Below, piece after piece: positions 8,206 to 17,255 of a DNA stretch of 64,000 bases. The notes below the pieces were generated by a model. It did no database searches and was not told the origin of the DNA. It saw nothing but the letters and a program-made list of their open reading frames with translations. The DNA is from Paralithodes platypus (taxonomy: Eukaryota > Arthropoda > Malacostraca > Decapoda > Lithodidae), in contig JAVRFV010002319.1 of NCBI GenBank assembly GCA_032716605.1, positions 1,682,148 through 1,746,147 of the forward strand, given 5' to 3'. Numbering within the stretch: position 1 is the stretch's first letter; every line of letters begins with the position of its first letter. Made by a program: the position numbers and the translations under genes.

Positions 8206-11200
8206 GACCTCCGCCGACCTCCGCCGACCTCCGAGCTGTCAACACCTCGCAGCTGCTCCCCGATAATGAGTTACCTTGTGTGAAGTTGATAGGAGTGTCT
8301 AAGTGTTGTCCCGGAAATTTATATGTGCATTTCAATAAGTAATTAGGTGTTTTATGAGCAATTCAGATTTAATTGGATATTCCAAGTAATTGAAAATATG
8401 GATTAAGTAAAACAGTTCCTGGAGTGAGATGGGATAGTGGGGCGATTGTTGTTTTTAGGCTGGCAGACGACCACCTCGCGATGGCGGGAAGGCGTGAAAG
8501 CCTAGCTGGGGATGAGGAGGATTATGAATTTGAAGGCTTTATCACCGAGGACAAGGATGATCAGTTGGCAAGTATGAAAAAACAATTAATGGGTCTTGTG
8601 AGATGGAGGGGAGTGATGGAAAATTGGAGGAAGGAGTTAGGGGCTAAAGTAGAAGTTTTGTCCGATATGTGTGGCGTTACTAGCGGGGTGGATAGGCCTA
8701 GGCCAGTAAGTGACAGCCTAGAGGCAGTGATGGCCAGAGTAGACGAGTTAGCGTCAGAAAATGTGGCACTCAAGGCTCAGCTTAAGGAATATGAGGGCCA
8801 CCTGAGTGAGGAAGTAAAAGGAATTAGTGAGGTAAAAAATGAGTGGACAAGGGTAGAGAGTGCCACGATGGTAGCCCTTGAAGAAATTGTGAAGGAGCAG
8901 AAGGAAGAGAGAGAAAAGGAAAAGAAAGAGTTTGAAAAAAATGTAGTGCAAGTTTTAAAGAAGAAAGAGAAGGTAGTGAGAGAGACAATAGATAGAGGTA
9001 AGTGTGTAGTAATCTTTGGAGATGTGGAAGAGCACCTGGCAGATATGAAGGTAAGAAAGGAAAGGGATGTTGTGAAAGTCAAGGGGATACTGGATTACTT
9101 AGACGAGGGTTATGGATGGGTAAAAGAACTGGAGGAGGTGAGAAGGTTAGGAATATATAAGAAGGGCGAGATGAGACCACTAAGAGTGGAACTAAAGTTT
9201 AGATCAACAGCAGAAGCAGTAGCCAATGTGAGCTGGAAATTAAATTCGACAGAGCTGAATCATATAAGGGTAAAAAAGGACCTAAGTGTAGAAGAACGAG
9301 AACAGTTAAGGGAACTCCAAGCTAAGGCTGATGAAGAGAATGGAAAGTTGTCTGAAGAGCAAAAGAAGAAATTTTTTTTGGAGAATAAGGGAAGGGCAAG
9401 TAAGGAAGTGGTACATCAGGAGCCACCAAGAACCGAAAGTAAGAGGAGTGATAGGGAAAGAGACAGAGAGACAAGTACGAAGTCAAAGCAAGGAGACGGA
9501 GCGAGAGATAATGCAGGGAGCAGGGGACCGGAGAGAGAGCCAGGATGTGGTGGAGAGGGTGGAACAGAGGGAGAGAGAGGGGGGAGGAGAATAGAATTAG
9601 TGGGGGAGGTGGAACTGGGTCAGGGAAGGGATGGAGGAGGAGGAGGTGAACCTGGTAGGAGGCAGAGAGGGAAGAGAAACAAGGAGGTGGATTCAAATAT
9701 ACTGTGCTACTACACTAATATAGATGGAATAAACAGTAAAAAGGTAGAGTTAGATAATATATTAAGAAAAGATCAACCACAGATAGTCTGTTTGACAGAG
9801 ACAAAGCTGAACCAGGACTTTGACAGCAACATAGTGTTTAGTGAAGGATATAATATATGGAGAAATGATAGAAAGGGTAAAAGGGGAGGTGGAGTGGCAG
9901 TATTAGTTAAGAACCCTATGACAGCAAAGCACGTGGAGTTAAATAATGACAAGGCAGAAATAATGGCAGTTGAACTCAATGATATAGAAGGAAAAAAGCT
10001 AGACATAGCAGTAGCTTACATGCCACCAAAGACCAGAGCATGGAGGGAGTTGGAGTTTGAGGAGATGGTAGAGGATATGATTCAGTCGTTGAGAAGATTG
10101 CTTTTAAGGAAGAATCGATTGATCTTGGTAGGAGATTTCAACTGTAGTGAGGTTGATTGGGAATCGGGAGATGCAGGGCCAAATCAGAGATCTTGGGGAA
10201 GTCGGCTAGTGGAGTTGGTTACGGAAAATGTACTTACACAACATGTGAAGGAAAATACAAGAATGAGGGGTAATAACGAACCTTCTAAACTCGATCTGAT
10301 TTTTACAAAAGATCCTCACGAAATTAGTGATATAATCTATCTATGTCCTGTAGGTAAAAGTGATCACCTATTACTAAAATGGAAGTTGACCTCGAGTAAT
10401 GCCAATAGATTAGACAATAGCTACATAAATGACAGATTAAATTATAGTAAAGCTGATTATGTATCCTTGAAAAGATATTTAGAGGGAGTAGATTGGGATC
10501 TTATTTTGAAGGAACGGGACGTACAAGGTAAATATAGTAGATTCCTCGAAATTTATAGAGTAGGAACCAATATGTTTGTCCCAAGATATAAAACTGGAAA
10601 TTTTACTAAGCAGAAAGATTGGTTTAATTTGAAATGCAAAAGAGCTTTGGGTAGGCGTGATGCAGCTTGGGCTAGATTAAGAAGAAGGAACACTGAGAGT
10701 AATCGGAATAAATATAAACAGGAGAGGAATAGATATGTTAACATAATTAGGCAAGTTAAAATGAACTATGAGAAGAACATAGTAAATAAATGTGAAAGTG
10801 ACCCTAGATTATTTTATAAATATATAAACAGTAAGTTGAAGGTAAAGAAACAAATTACTAAATTAAGAGTTGATGCTAGGACGTATGAAAATGTATCGGA
10901 CATGTGTGAGGTAATGAATAACAAATTGGGGTCAGTTTTTACTAGAGAGGAAGGTTTTGACGAACCACAGGCGGGAGTACTGGAGAGTGGTCTTAGTAAG
11001 ATTGAAATAACTAGAGATGAGCTGTTATCTGCGATGAGAGGACTTGAAGTAAGGAAAGCTATGGGACCGGATGAAGTGTCTGCCTGGGTTTTAAAGGAGT
11101 GTGCAGAGCAATTAGTGGAGCCAGTGAGGGACATAATTCAAGCTTCCTTAGATAAAGGACAGGTTCCTGTTGAATGGAAAAGAGCTAATATCATTCCGAT

Positions 11201-12578
11201 ATACAAGAATGGAAACCCTGAGGACCCTCTAAACTATAGACCAGTTTCACTTACTAGTATTGTATGCAAGATTTGTGAAAAGCTAATTAGGAAGAGATGG
11301 ATGAAAATGTTGGAGAGAAAGAAAATAATAACCCCAAAGCAATTTGGATTCAGAGAAGGGACATCTTGTGTTACCAGTTTGCTATGTTATTACAGTAGGG
11401 TGATAGATGTACTCCAAGAAAGAGGCGGATGGGTGGACTGCGTCTACTTAGACCTTTCCAAAGCATTCGATAAGGTACCACATAAGAGATTGTTATCTAA
11501 GCTTGAGACGCTAGGATGTGTCAGGGGGAGTTTGCTGAAATGGATGGAGAGCTATTTAACAGATAGGGAAATGAGGACCAACATTAGAGGAACTTACTCA
11601 TCGTGGCGGAAAGTTGAGAGTGGTGTGCCGCAGGGATCTGTGTTGGCACCTCTCATGTTCCTTATGTACGTGAATGACCTGCCGATAGGCATAAACTCTT
11701 ACATGTCAATGTTTGCAGATGACGTAAAAATTATGAGACAAATAACAAATAAAAGTAGTTGTGAGGAGCTGCAAGGGGATTTAGATAAAATATACGAATG
11801 GAGCACCAAGTGGAAAATGAAATTTAATATAAGTAAATGTCATGTGTTAAATATGGGAAGAAGTGTGAATAGACCAAATTGGGAGTACAGGATGGGAGAT
11901 AATAAAATTAGCAAGGCCGAAAAAGAAAAAGATTTAGGGTTGATTATACAAGATAATTTGTCGCCAGAGAAACATATTAACAAGCTCTTTAGCGGAATGT
12001 ATGCAATGGCCGGGAATATGAAAGTTGCTCTGAACTATTTGGATGAGACCATGGTAGCAAAAATTATGAAGAGTATGATTAGACCAAGATTGGAGTATGC
12101 AGCAGTGGTGTGGTCCCCGCATCTAAAGAAGCATATTCACAAGTTAGAAAGAATCCAGAGAGCAGTCACTAGATTGGTTCCAAGTCTCAGAGAACTGCCA
12201 TATGAAGGGAGGCTAGACAAATTAAATCTACCGAGTCTAAAAGAGAGGAGAGAGAGGGGAGACATGATAATGATGTACAAATGTACCCGGGGGCTGGAGA
12301 GGCTGGATAGGGAGGATATATTAATTATGGATACAGGAATAACTAGAGGCCACAGCTACAAAGTAAAAAGACCTACCTGCAAGAACGATATCAGGAAGTT
12401 TAGCTTCCCCTATAGATGTATTGATAAATGGAATGGGCTGGAGGAGGAGGTGGTAGGGGCAAGGAACATCCATATTTTCAAGAAAAAATTGGATAAAAAG
12501 TAGACTGAGAGACGGGACAACACGAGCTTAGCTCAACTCCTGTAAACTACAATTAGGTAAATACAATTAGGTAAATAC
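8206..12578 (+). mobile_element. Full-length LINE with a single fused ORF (CR1-like clade)
   Basis: The element starts with a threefold GACCTCCGCC repeat, has a 5' leader of about 250 bases and one ORF covering nearly all of it. It ends in a repetitive tail of AATTAGGTAAATAC units at 12550-12578, not poly(A). A short repeated tail is typical of the CR1 group. No target duplication could be seen with confidence. The intact frame and clean tail suggest recent insertion between the SLC9B exons and the MANBA exon. Confidence 0.85.
8424..12503 (+). CDS. LINE polyprotein: coiled-coil/RRM-like N-terminus, AP endonuclease, reverse transcriptase
   Basis: The protein copies LINE RNA into nicked genomic DNA. 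The frame is open for 1359 codons; the second Met at 8481 (context CGCGATGG, start MAGRRESLAGDEE) is the likelier start. Residues about 100-190 are charged and coiled-coil-like; about 195-310 (VVIFGDVEE, RRLGIYKKGEMRPLRVELKF) resemble the nucleic-acid-binding part of L1-type ORF1 proteins; about 320-420 are basic and disordered. The endonuclease runs from about 424 (CYYTNIDGINSK) through TETKLN, GDFNCSEVDW and SDHLLL near 646. The RT follows with GVPQGS and the catalytic FADDVK at 1097-1102, then a thumb region to about 1340. Having ORF1- and ORF2-type regions in one uninterrupted frame is unusual, as CR1 elements usually keep them separate. No internal lesions are seen. Confidence 0.92.
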   Translation: MRWDSGAIVVFRLADDHLAMAGRRESLAGDEEDYEFEGFITEDKDDQLASMKKQLMGLVRWRGVMENWRKELGAKVEVLSDMCGVTSGVDRPRPVSDSLEAVMARVDELASENVALKAQLKEYEGHLSEEVKGISEVKNEWTRVESATMVALEEIVKEQKEEREKEKKEFEKNVVQVLKKKEKVVRETIDRGKCVVIFGDVEEHLADMKVRKERDVVKVKGILDYLDEGYGWVKELEEVRRLGIYKKGEMRPLRVELKFRSTAEAVANVSWKLNSTELNHIRVKKDLSVEEREQLRELQAKADEENGKLSEEQKKKFFLENKGRASKEVVHQEPPRTESKRSDRERDRETSTKSKQGDGARDNAGSRGPEREPGCGGEGGTEGERGGRRIELVGEVELGQGRDGGGGGEPGRRQRGKRNKEVDSNILCYYTNIDGINSKKVELDNILRKDQPQIVCLTETKLNQDFDSNIVFSEGYNIWRNDRKGKRGGGVAVLVKNPMTAKHVELNNDKAEIMAVELNDIEGKKLDIAVAYMPPKTRAWRELEFEEMVEDMIQSLRRLLLRKNRLILVGDFNCSEVDWESGDAGPNQRSWGSRLVELVTENVLTQHVKENTRMRGNNEPSKLDLIFTKDPHEISDIIYLCPVGKSDHLLLKWKLTSSNANRLDNSYINDRLNYSKADYVSLKRYLEGVDWDLILKERDVQGKYSRFLEIYRVGTNMFVPRYKTGNFTKQKDWFNLKCKRALGRRDAAWARLRRRNTESNRNKYKQERNRYVNIIRQVKMNYEKNIVNKCESDPRLFYKYINSKLKVKKQITKLRVDARTYENVSDMCEVMNNKLGSVFTREEGFDEPQAGVLESGLSKIEITRDELLSAMRGLEVRKAMGPDEVSAWVLKECAEQLVEPVRDIIQASLDKGQVPVEWKRANIIPIYKNGNPEDPLNYRPVSLTSIVCKICEKLIRKRWMKMLERKKIITPKQFGFREGTSCVTSLLCYYSRVIDVLQERGGWVDCVYLDLSKAFDKVPHKRLLSKLETLGCVRGSLLKWMESYLTDREMRTNIRGTYSSWRKVESGVPQGSVLAPLMFLMYVNDLPIGINSYMSMFADDVKIMRQITNKSSCEELQGDLDKIYEWSTKWKMKFNISKCHVLNMGRSVNRPNWEYRMGDNKISKAEKEKDLGLIIQDNLSPEKHINKLFSGMYAMAGNMKVALNYLDETMVAKIMKSMIRPRLEYAAVVWSPHLKKHIHKLERIQRAVTRLVPSLRELPYEGRLDKLNLPSLKERRERGDMIMMYKCTRGLERLDREDILIMDTGITRGHSYKVKRPTCKNDIRKFSFPYRCIDKWNGLEEEVVGARNIHIFKKKLDKK

Positions 12579-12779
12579 AATTATGGTATACTGTACACAA
12601 CATTATACTGTACACATAAAATACATACACAAATTCATGCATTGACACAAATACAAACATACATACGTACACATACATATAAAAGCATGTACTGTACATA
12701 CATATACAAAATATGCAAATGCATACAAACACTTAAATCTATTTACATAAACAGACATGATAGATAGGGGATGAGGTTA

Positions 12780-13066
12780 CGTATAAATAAATCTCCAGTT
12801 CCATGCAAGGATAGAACCACCCCAAATACCCCGGGGGAGTGCTGGAGCGACCTTGGTGACCCTGGTCTCTGGGTATTCTCCTGGGTGACCTACAGTAGAT
12901 GTGTGTGAATTTTGTGTTTTGTCTGTGTTTGTTCGCTGTTTTGTCTTGTGTTTTCCTGTTCTTGCTCTGTCTTGAGTCAGCCACCCCCAAGAAAAAAAAA
13001 AAAAAAAAGGAAAGGTGGGGATTGGGCCTGAGCATATAGATAGATACTGTAGATAGATATTTTCTA
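12780..13066 (+). repeat. Dispersed retroposed sequence with A-run and GATA tail
   Basis: TTGCTCTGTCTTGAGTCAGCC is followed by CACCCCC, a 17-A run, then GGAAAGGTGGGGATTGGGCC and a GATA-type tail. The same order appears inverted at 31980-32096 and partly at 6245 and 38462, so this is a SINE-like or LINE-tail family. No coding capacity was seen. Confidence 0.5.
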
Positions 13067-13092
13067 AGTGCTCGACCTTTATCTACCCCCAG

Positions 13093-13269
13093 GTGAGTGG
13101 TGTTTCGGAGCCGGTAGTGTCAAGCGGCAGCAACTGGACCTTTACCATGAGCGTGACCAGTGATGCCGTGGTGCTCTTCGTGTGGCTCGAAACAGACGTT
13201 GCTGGCATCTTCTCCGACAACGGCTTCATCATGACCCAGGCTTCAGTGTAGGTCCTCTTCTACGCCGAC
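13093..13269 (+). pseudogene. MANBA: Beta-mannosidase terminal exon, left half, with an in-frame stop
   Basis: Beta-mannosidase is a lysosomal glycosidase that removes terminal beta-mannose from N-glycan fragments. After the acceptor ATCTACCCCCAG the exon encodes the C-terminal beta-sandwich region: MSVTSDAVVLFVWLETDVAG, then IFSDNGFIMTQASV. This closely follows the vertebrate pattern APFVWLDVGS...RFSDNGFLMTE. A TAG codon interrupts at 13249-13251, after which the frame continues with VLFYAD, matching the family's ILFYPW. The exon then breaks at about 13269 where a CR1-type LINE begins, and resumes at 16985. The stop codon plus the insertion make a functional product from this copy improbable. 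Catalytic residues lie in exons outside the window. Confidence 0.85.
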
Positions 13270-13673
13270 AAGGGAGGGTGGCTGAGAAGATAGATGCTGT
13301 CATGGAAGTGAGTGGGGAGGACCCCATCATCTTCCTCAACGCAGGGAGCAACGACATATGGAGATGCAGGACTGAGGAGTTGCTCTCCAAGTATCAGGAA
13401 ATGTTGGAGAGGATCAAGGAAAAAGGTGGAGTTCCTGTGGTAAACAGTATCCTGCCTAGAAGAGGGGTAAGGAAGGAATGGTCCTCCAGGGCTATTGGTG
13501 TAAATAGCCGGCTGGAGAAGTATTGTAAGGCAAATACTATTCCATTCCTGGATAACTGGTCCCTCTTTTATGGTAAGGATGAACTGTATGCCCAGGATGG
13601 AGTACATCTCTCTCGACTAGGAGTTTCGACCTTGGCCAGCTCACTCGACAAGATTGTTGCGGGGTTTCGTTAA
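13270..13673 (+). CDS. CR1-like ORF1, C-terminal part: SGNH/GDSL esterase-like domain
   Basis: The open frame encodes IIFLNAGSNDIWR near its start and DGVHLSRLG near its end. These fit block III (GxND) and block V (DxxH) of SGNH hydrolases, a domain known in CR1-group ORF1 proteins. The N-terminal part with the nucleophile block is missing because the copy is 5'-truncated. Although the frame stays open upstream into MANBA sequence, those residues are out of frame with MANBA and do not belong to the LINE. It ends VAGFR at TAA 13671-13673, about 65 bases before ORF2. Confidence 0.8.
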
Positions 13674-13738
13674 AAAAACCTGGGTGTGTAAGTAAAATAC
13701 TGTCTCCATATGGAGCAGGTACTTCATGTGACAAACCA

Positions 13739-16726
13739 GTGAGTAAAATAGAAAAAATCAGTCAAGATAGTGCGGATATAGTGATGTGTAATAGTAGTAT
13801 CGATAACACTACACATGTAACTGATAGTAAAGATGAGAATACTGATAGAGTAGAATTTCCGTCTAGAGCTAGTAGTTCAACAGGAAATAATAAGTTAGCT
13901 AAACACAATAGAAAATTAGTTGCAAATAAAAGTAATAGGTTGAGGGTATATTATACAAATTGTAGGAGTTTATGTAACAAAATGAACGAACTTAGAGCAC
14001 TCGTTAGCACAGAAAATATTGACATAATAGCGCTAACTGAAACGTGGATTAATACAGAATCTAGGCATTTTTTAGCAGAATTTGATATTCCAGGATATAG
14101 TTTGTTTAAATATGACCGAACAAGTAGGAGGGGCGGGGGTATAGCAGTGTTTGTCAGGAGTACATTAAAAAGCTGTATTAAATCAGGTATTAGACTAAAT
14201 AATGATAATGAAAGTGTTTGGGTAGAAGTTAACGAAGGTAGTGAGACCATAGTTATTGGAGTTATATATAGACCGCCTAATATGAGTAGAAATGGCGGAA
14301 AATCGTTATGGGAGGAAATTAAAATAGCATCAAGGTTTAGCAATGTGTGCATTATGGGGGATTTTAATTTTCCGAACATTGATTGGCAGCACCAAATAGG
14401 CGACTCCGATTCAGTAGAGTTTATAGAGGTAGTACAAGATAGTTTTTTATTTCAATTCATAGATACGCCGACTAGAGGTATTAATATTCTTGATTTAGTT
14501 TTCAGTAACAATGAACATATGATAAATAATGTAGAGATTGGTGACCACCTAGGAAATAGCGATCATAAATCTATTTATTTTAATATACAATGGACAGGGA
14601 ATGCTAAAGAGAATACGACACTTATCCCAGATTTCAGAAAAGCCGATTATGGTGGGCTAAGAAGAGACTTAAGGGTGGACCCTATTGTTAAGCGATTAAG
14701 TCAGGATATGCCAGAGTTAAACTTGCCACCTACATATAACCAGTTTATTGCTTCACTCCACAATGCTCAAAATAAATATATCCCTAAAAGAAGATTTAGA
14801 TCGACGCAGAACCAACCAAAATGGATGACTAATAAGCTAATAGATCTTATAGGAAAAAAGAAAGGAATATATCGAAAAATAAAGAAAGGTGAAAATCATT
14901 TACATATATACTATCAGACTCTATCAAGACAGGTCAAAAAGGAAATCAGGAAAGCAAAAAGAAATTATGAAATAAGGATAGCCAGCGACTCAAAAAATAA
15001 CCCTAAAGCTTTTTACCAACTATATAAATCTAAAGTTAGAGATGAAATAGGCCCCCTAAAAACTTCAATAGGAGAAATAACAGAAAATGATTTAGAAATG
15101 TGCAGTACATTAAATAGTCAGTTTCTTTCCGTTTTCACTAATGAAAATTTGGCACAGATTCCAGAAGTCAATATGGTATATAGTGATAGTATAGAAAATA
15201 TGTTAAGTACAGTTAGTATAAGTAGAAATGATGTGCTTAAGGAAATTGACAGACTGAAACCTCAAAAATCGCCTGGTCCTGACGACGTATATGCTAGAGT
15301 ATTAAAAGAATGCAGAGATGAGTTAAGTAGTCCATTAGCATTTATATTTAACAAGTCATTAGAAACAGGTTTAGTTCCAGAAGCTTGGAAGCTTGCAAAT
15401 GTAGTTCCGATCTTCAAAAAAGGTGATAAATCGATAGCATCCAATTACCGTCCCATTAGTCTCACATCAATCATAGGAAAGTTGCTAGAGTCTATTATTG
15501 CTAGGAAAATTAGAAGCCACTTAGTAAAATTTAACTTAATAAATTCTTCTCAGCATGGATTCACTCAGGGACGTTCTTGCCTTACTAATTTGCTTAGCTT
15601 TTTCTCAGAGGTATATGAAGCAGTAGATAGTGACAAGTCATATGATATTATATATTTAGATTTCAGTAAAGCTTTCGACAGAGTCCCTCATGAGAGATTG
15701 ATGAGAAAGGTTGAGGCACATGGAATAGGAGGGTCGTTGTTGGGATGGATTAGGTCATGGCTAATTGGTAGGAAACAGAGAGTCAGCATAAATGGTACCA
15801 AGTCAGAGTGGGGAGCAGTCAAAAGTGGTGTCCCCCAGGGATCGGTATTAGGTCCCCTGTTGTTTCTTATATACATAAATGACCTAGATTTAGGTATAAC
15901 TAGTAGGATAAGTAAATTCGCAGACGATACTAAAATGGGGAGATCAATTGATTCAGATAGCGATATAGAGTGCCTCCAAAGGGATCTAGATACCTTACAT
16001 GAATGGTCAGTAAATTGGCAGATGAAGTTTAACATTGACAAATGCAAGGTATTAAAGATAGGGAAGATGCAAACAAATGTTAAATATAAACTAGCTAATT
16101 TAGAATTAGAAAATTCAGACTGCGAGAAAGATCTAGGTGTGTTTGTTAGCAATGATTTGAAGCCTAGAAAACAGTGTATAAGCGTTCGTAATAAGGCAAA
16201 CAGGATTCTCGGGTTCATCTCTAGGAGTGTGAGTAACAGAACTGCTGATGTTGTCTTAAAACTTTACTTGTCATTAATGAGACCCCATATGGATTATGCT
16301 GTCCAATTTTGGTGTCCTTATTACAGAATGGACATAGATTCATTGGAGAGAATTCAGCGTAGAATGACAAAAATGATCCATAATATTAGACATTTTCCGT
16401 ATGAAGAAAGGTTGAAGAAATTAGGTTTACATTCGTTAGAGAGACGCAGAGTTAGAGGGGATATGATAGAGGTGTTCAAGTGGGTTAGTGGGATTAACAA
16501 AGGGGACATGACAAATGTACTAAAGCTCAGTGATAGCGAAAGAACTCGTACCAATGGTTTCAAATTAGATAAATTTCGTTTCAGAAAAGATATAGGCAAA
16601 TATTGGTTTGGTAACAGAGTTGTAGATGGGTGGAATAGGCTACCAAGTGATATAGTGGGATCAAGAACGATAGGGAGCTTTAAGAAAAAATTGGATAAGC
16701 ATATGGACGAGAAGGGTTGGGTGTGA
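13739..16726 (+). CDS. CR1-like ORF2: AP endonuclease and reverse transcriptase, intact
   Basis: The frame has 995 codons counted from a GTG at 13739. The first in-frame ATG is at residue 17, and the frame is also open upstream to about 13670, so the true start is uncertain. The endonuclease region runs from about residue 70 (YYTNCRSLCNK) through TETWIN near 100, GDFNFPNIDW near 207 and SDHKS near 275. The RT shows YRPISLTS, DFSKAFDRVPH, SGVPQGSVLGPLLFLIYIND near 697 and the catalytic FADD at 727-730. The C-terminal region ends GSFKKKLDKHMDEKGWV, the usual CR1 end. No frameshift or stop is present. It is the closest relative in the window of the split LINE at 49507-54294. Confidence 0.92.
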   Translation: MSKIEKISQDSADIVMCNSSIDNTTHVTDSKDENTDRVEFPSRASSSTGNNKLAKHNRKLVANKSNRLRVYYTNCRSLCNKMNELRALVSTENIDIIALTETWINTESRHFLAEFDIPGYSLFKYDRTSRRGGGIAVFVRSTLKSCIKSGIRLNNDNESVWVEVNEGSETIVIGVIYRPPNMSRNGGKSLWEEIKIASRFSNVCIMGDFNFPNIDWQHQIGDSDSVEFIEVVQDSFLFQFIDTPTRGINILDLVFSNNEHMINNVEIGDHLGNSDHKSIYFNIQWTGNAKENTTLIPDFRKADYGGLRRDLRVDPIVKRLSQDMPELNLPPTYNQFIASLHNAQNKYIPKRRFRSTQNQPKWMTNKLIDLIGKKKGIYRKIKKGENHLHIYYQTLSRQVKKEIRKAKRNYEIRIASDSKNNPKAFYQLYKSKVRDEIGPLKTSIGEITENDLEMCSTLNSQFLSVFTNENLAQIPEVNMVYSDSIENMLSTVSISRNDVLKEIDRLKPQKSPGPDDVYARVLKECRDELSSPLAFIFNKSLETGLVPEAWKLANVVPIFKKGDKSIASNYRPISLTSIIGKLLESIIARKIRSHLVKFNLINSSQHGFTQGRSCLTNLLSFFSEVYEAVDSDKSYDIIYLDFSKAFDRVPHERLMRKVEAHGIGGSLLGWIRSWLIGRKQRVSINGTKSEWGAVKSGVPQGSVLGPLLFLIYINDLDLGITSRISKFADDTKMGRSIDSDSDIECLQRDLDTLHEWSVNWQMKFNIDKCKVLKIGKMQTNVKYKLANLELENSDCEKDLGVFVSNDLKPRKQCISVRNKANRILGFISRSVSNRTADVVLKLYLSLMRPHMDYAVQFWCPYYRMDIDSLERIQRRMTKMIHNIRHFPYEERLKKLGLHSLERRRVRGDMIEVFKWVSGINKGDMTNVLKLSDSERTRTNGFKLDKFRFRKDIGKYWFGNRVVDGWNRLPSDIVGSRTIGSFKKKLDKHMDEKGWV

Positions 16727-16984
16727 AGGGGGATCAGCCGGGTTGTTGTTGTTGTTGTTCCCCAAGCTGCCTGGCTCAGCCGGGTTGGGCCAATCAGCGC
16801 TCTGCAGACCCCCGTAATCCTGCGTTAATCTCTAACCGGTTTGGTAAGATGATCCTCAGGGTATTAGAGTGTTGAGCCTATAATTGGGCTTTGTAATTGG
16901 GGTTGTGTGGGACAGGGATCTGCCTTGCTTAGGCCAATCGGCTTTCTGCAGACTCCCATTTTCTTATGTTCTTATGCTCTTATG

Positions 16985-17042
16985 AAACCGCCTACAGCGA
17001 ACTGGAGGCTTCACTAACGGTCCTCTCCCTCACTGATACGTA
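16985..17042 (+). pseudogene. MANBA: Beta-mannosidase terminal exon, right half
   Basis: Immediately after the LINE's octamer tail the reading resumes with AYSELEASLTVLSLTDTY, matching the vertebrate C-terminus ELEQSFHVTSLTDIY. The frame is consistent with the left half once the LINE is ignored. At 17041-17042 a TA dinucleotide within the tyrosine codon is the target of a second insertion, so the present stop codon (after SRPNK) lies inside that MITE. Confidence 0.85.
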
Positions 17043-17253
17043 CAGTCGGCCTAATAAGTGATGTCTCGGCACCAATTATGTTTTGATCAATAAATGGTAT
17101 CAGCATTATTTACACATGATTTCTTCTTTTTGAGTGAGATATACAACCATGTCCCTACACTTACCCACCCTATTCAACATCTGACAGACATTAATACAGC
17201 ACAGAGTGAGCCAAATGTAATGACAGCTGAGACATGACTTATTAATGCCACCG
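17043..17253. mobile_element. TA-flanked MITE, family E (CAGTCG ends), at the MANBA stop
   Basis: It starts CAGTCGGCCTAATAAGTGATG and ends CATGACTTATTAATGCCACCG, an imperfect inverted repeat of about 27 bp, with TA on both sides. Relatives are at 43757 (left half only) and 62589-62799 (complete). A TA duplication with CAGT-type ends fits a Tc1/mariner or pogo-like family, but no transposase is present. Confidence 0.8.
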
Positions 17254-17255
17254 TA

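Larger units (their letters stand above)
13270..16984 (+). mobile_element. CR1-like LINE inserted in the MANBA exon, 5'-truncated
   Basis: The element begins inside an ORF1 (no leader), contains a complete ORF2, and ends in three imperfect octamers (TTCTTATG TTCTTATG CTCTTATG) at 16961-16984 in place of poly(A), as CR1 elements do. Both flanks are halves of one exon: the left reads to TACGCCGAC, and the right resumes AAACCGCCTACAGCG in compatible phase. At most one or two A bases are duplicated. The 3' UTR contains a (GTT)n stretch at 16741-16756. Confidence 0.9.

Noticed and set aside
13182..13271. N-terminus MARNRRCWHLLRQRL as part of the LINE esterase protein
   Set aside because: These codons are MANBA exon sequence in a different frame, upstream of the LINE's truncation point.
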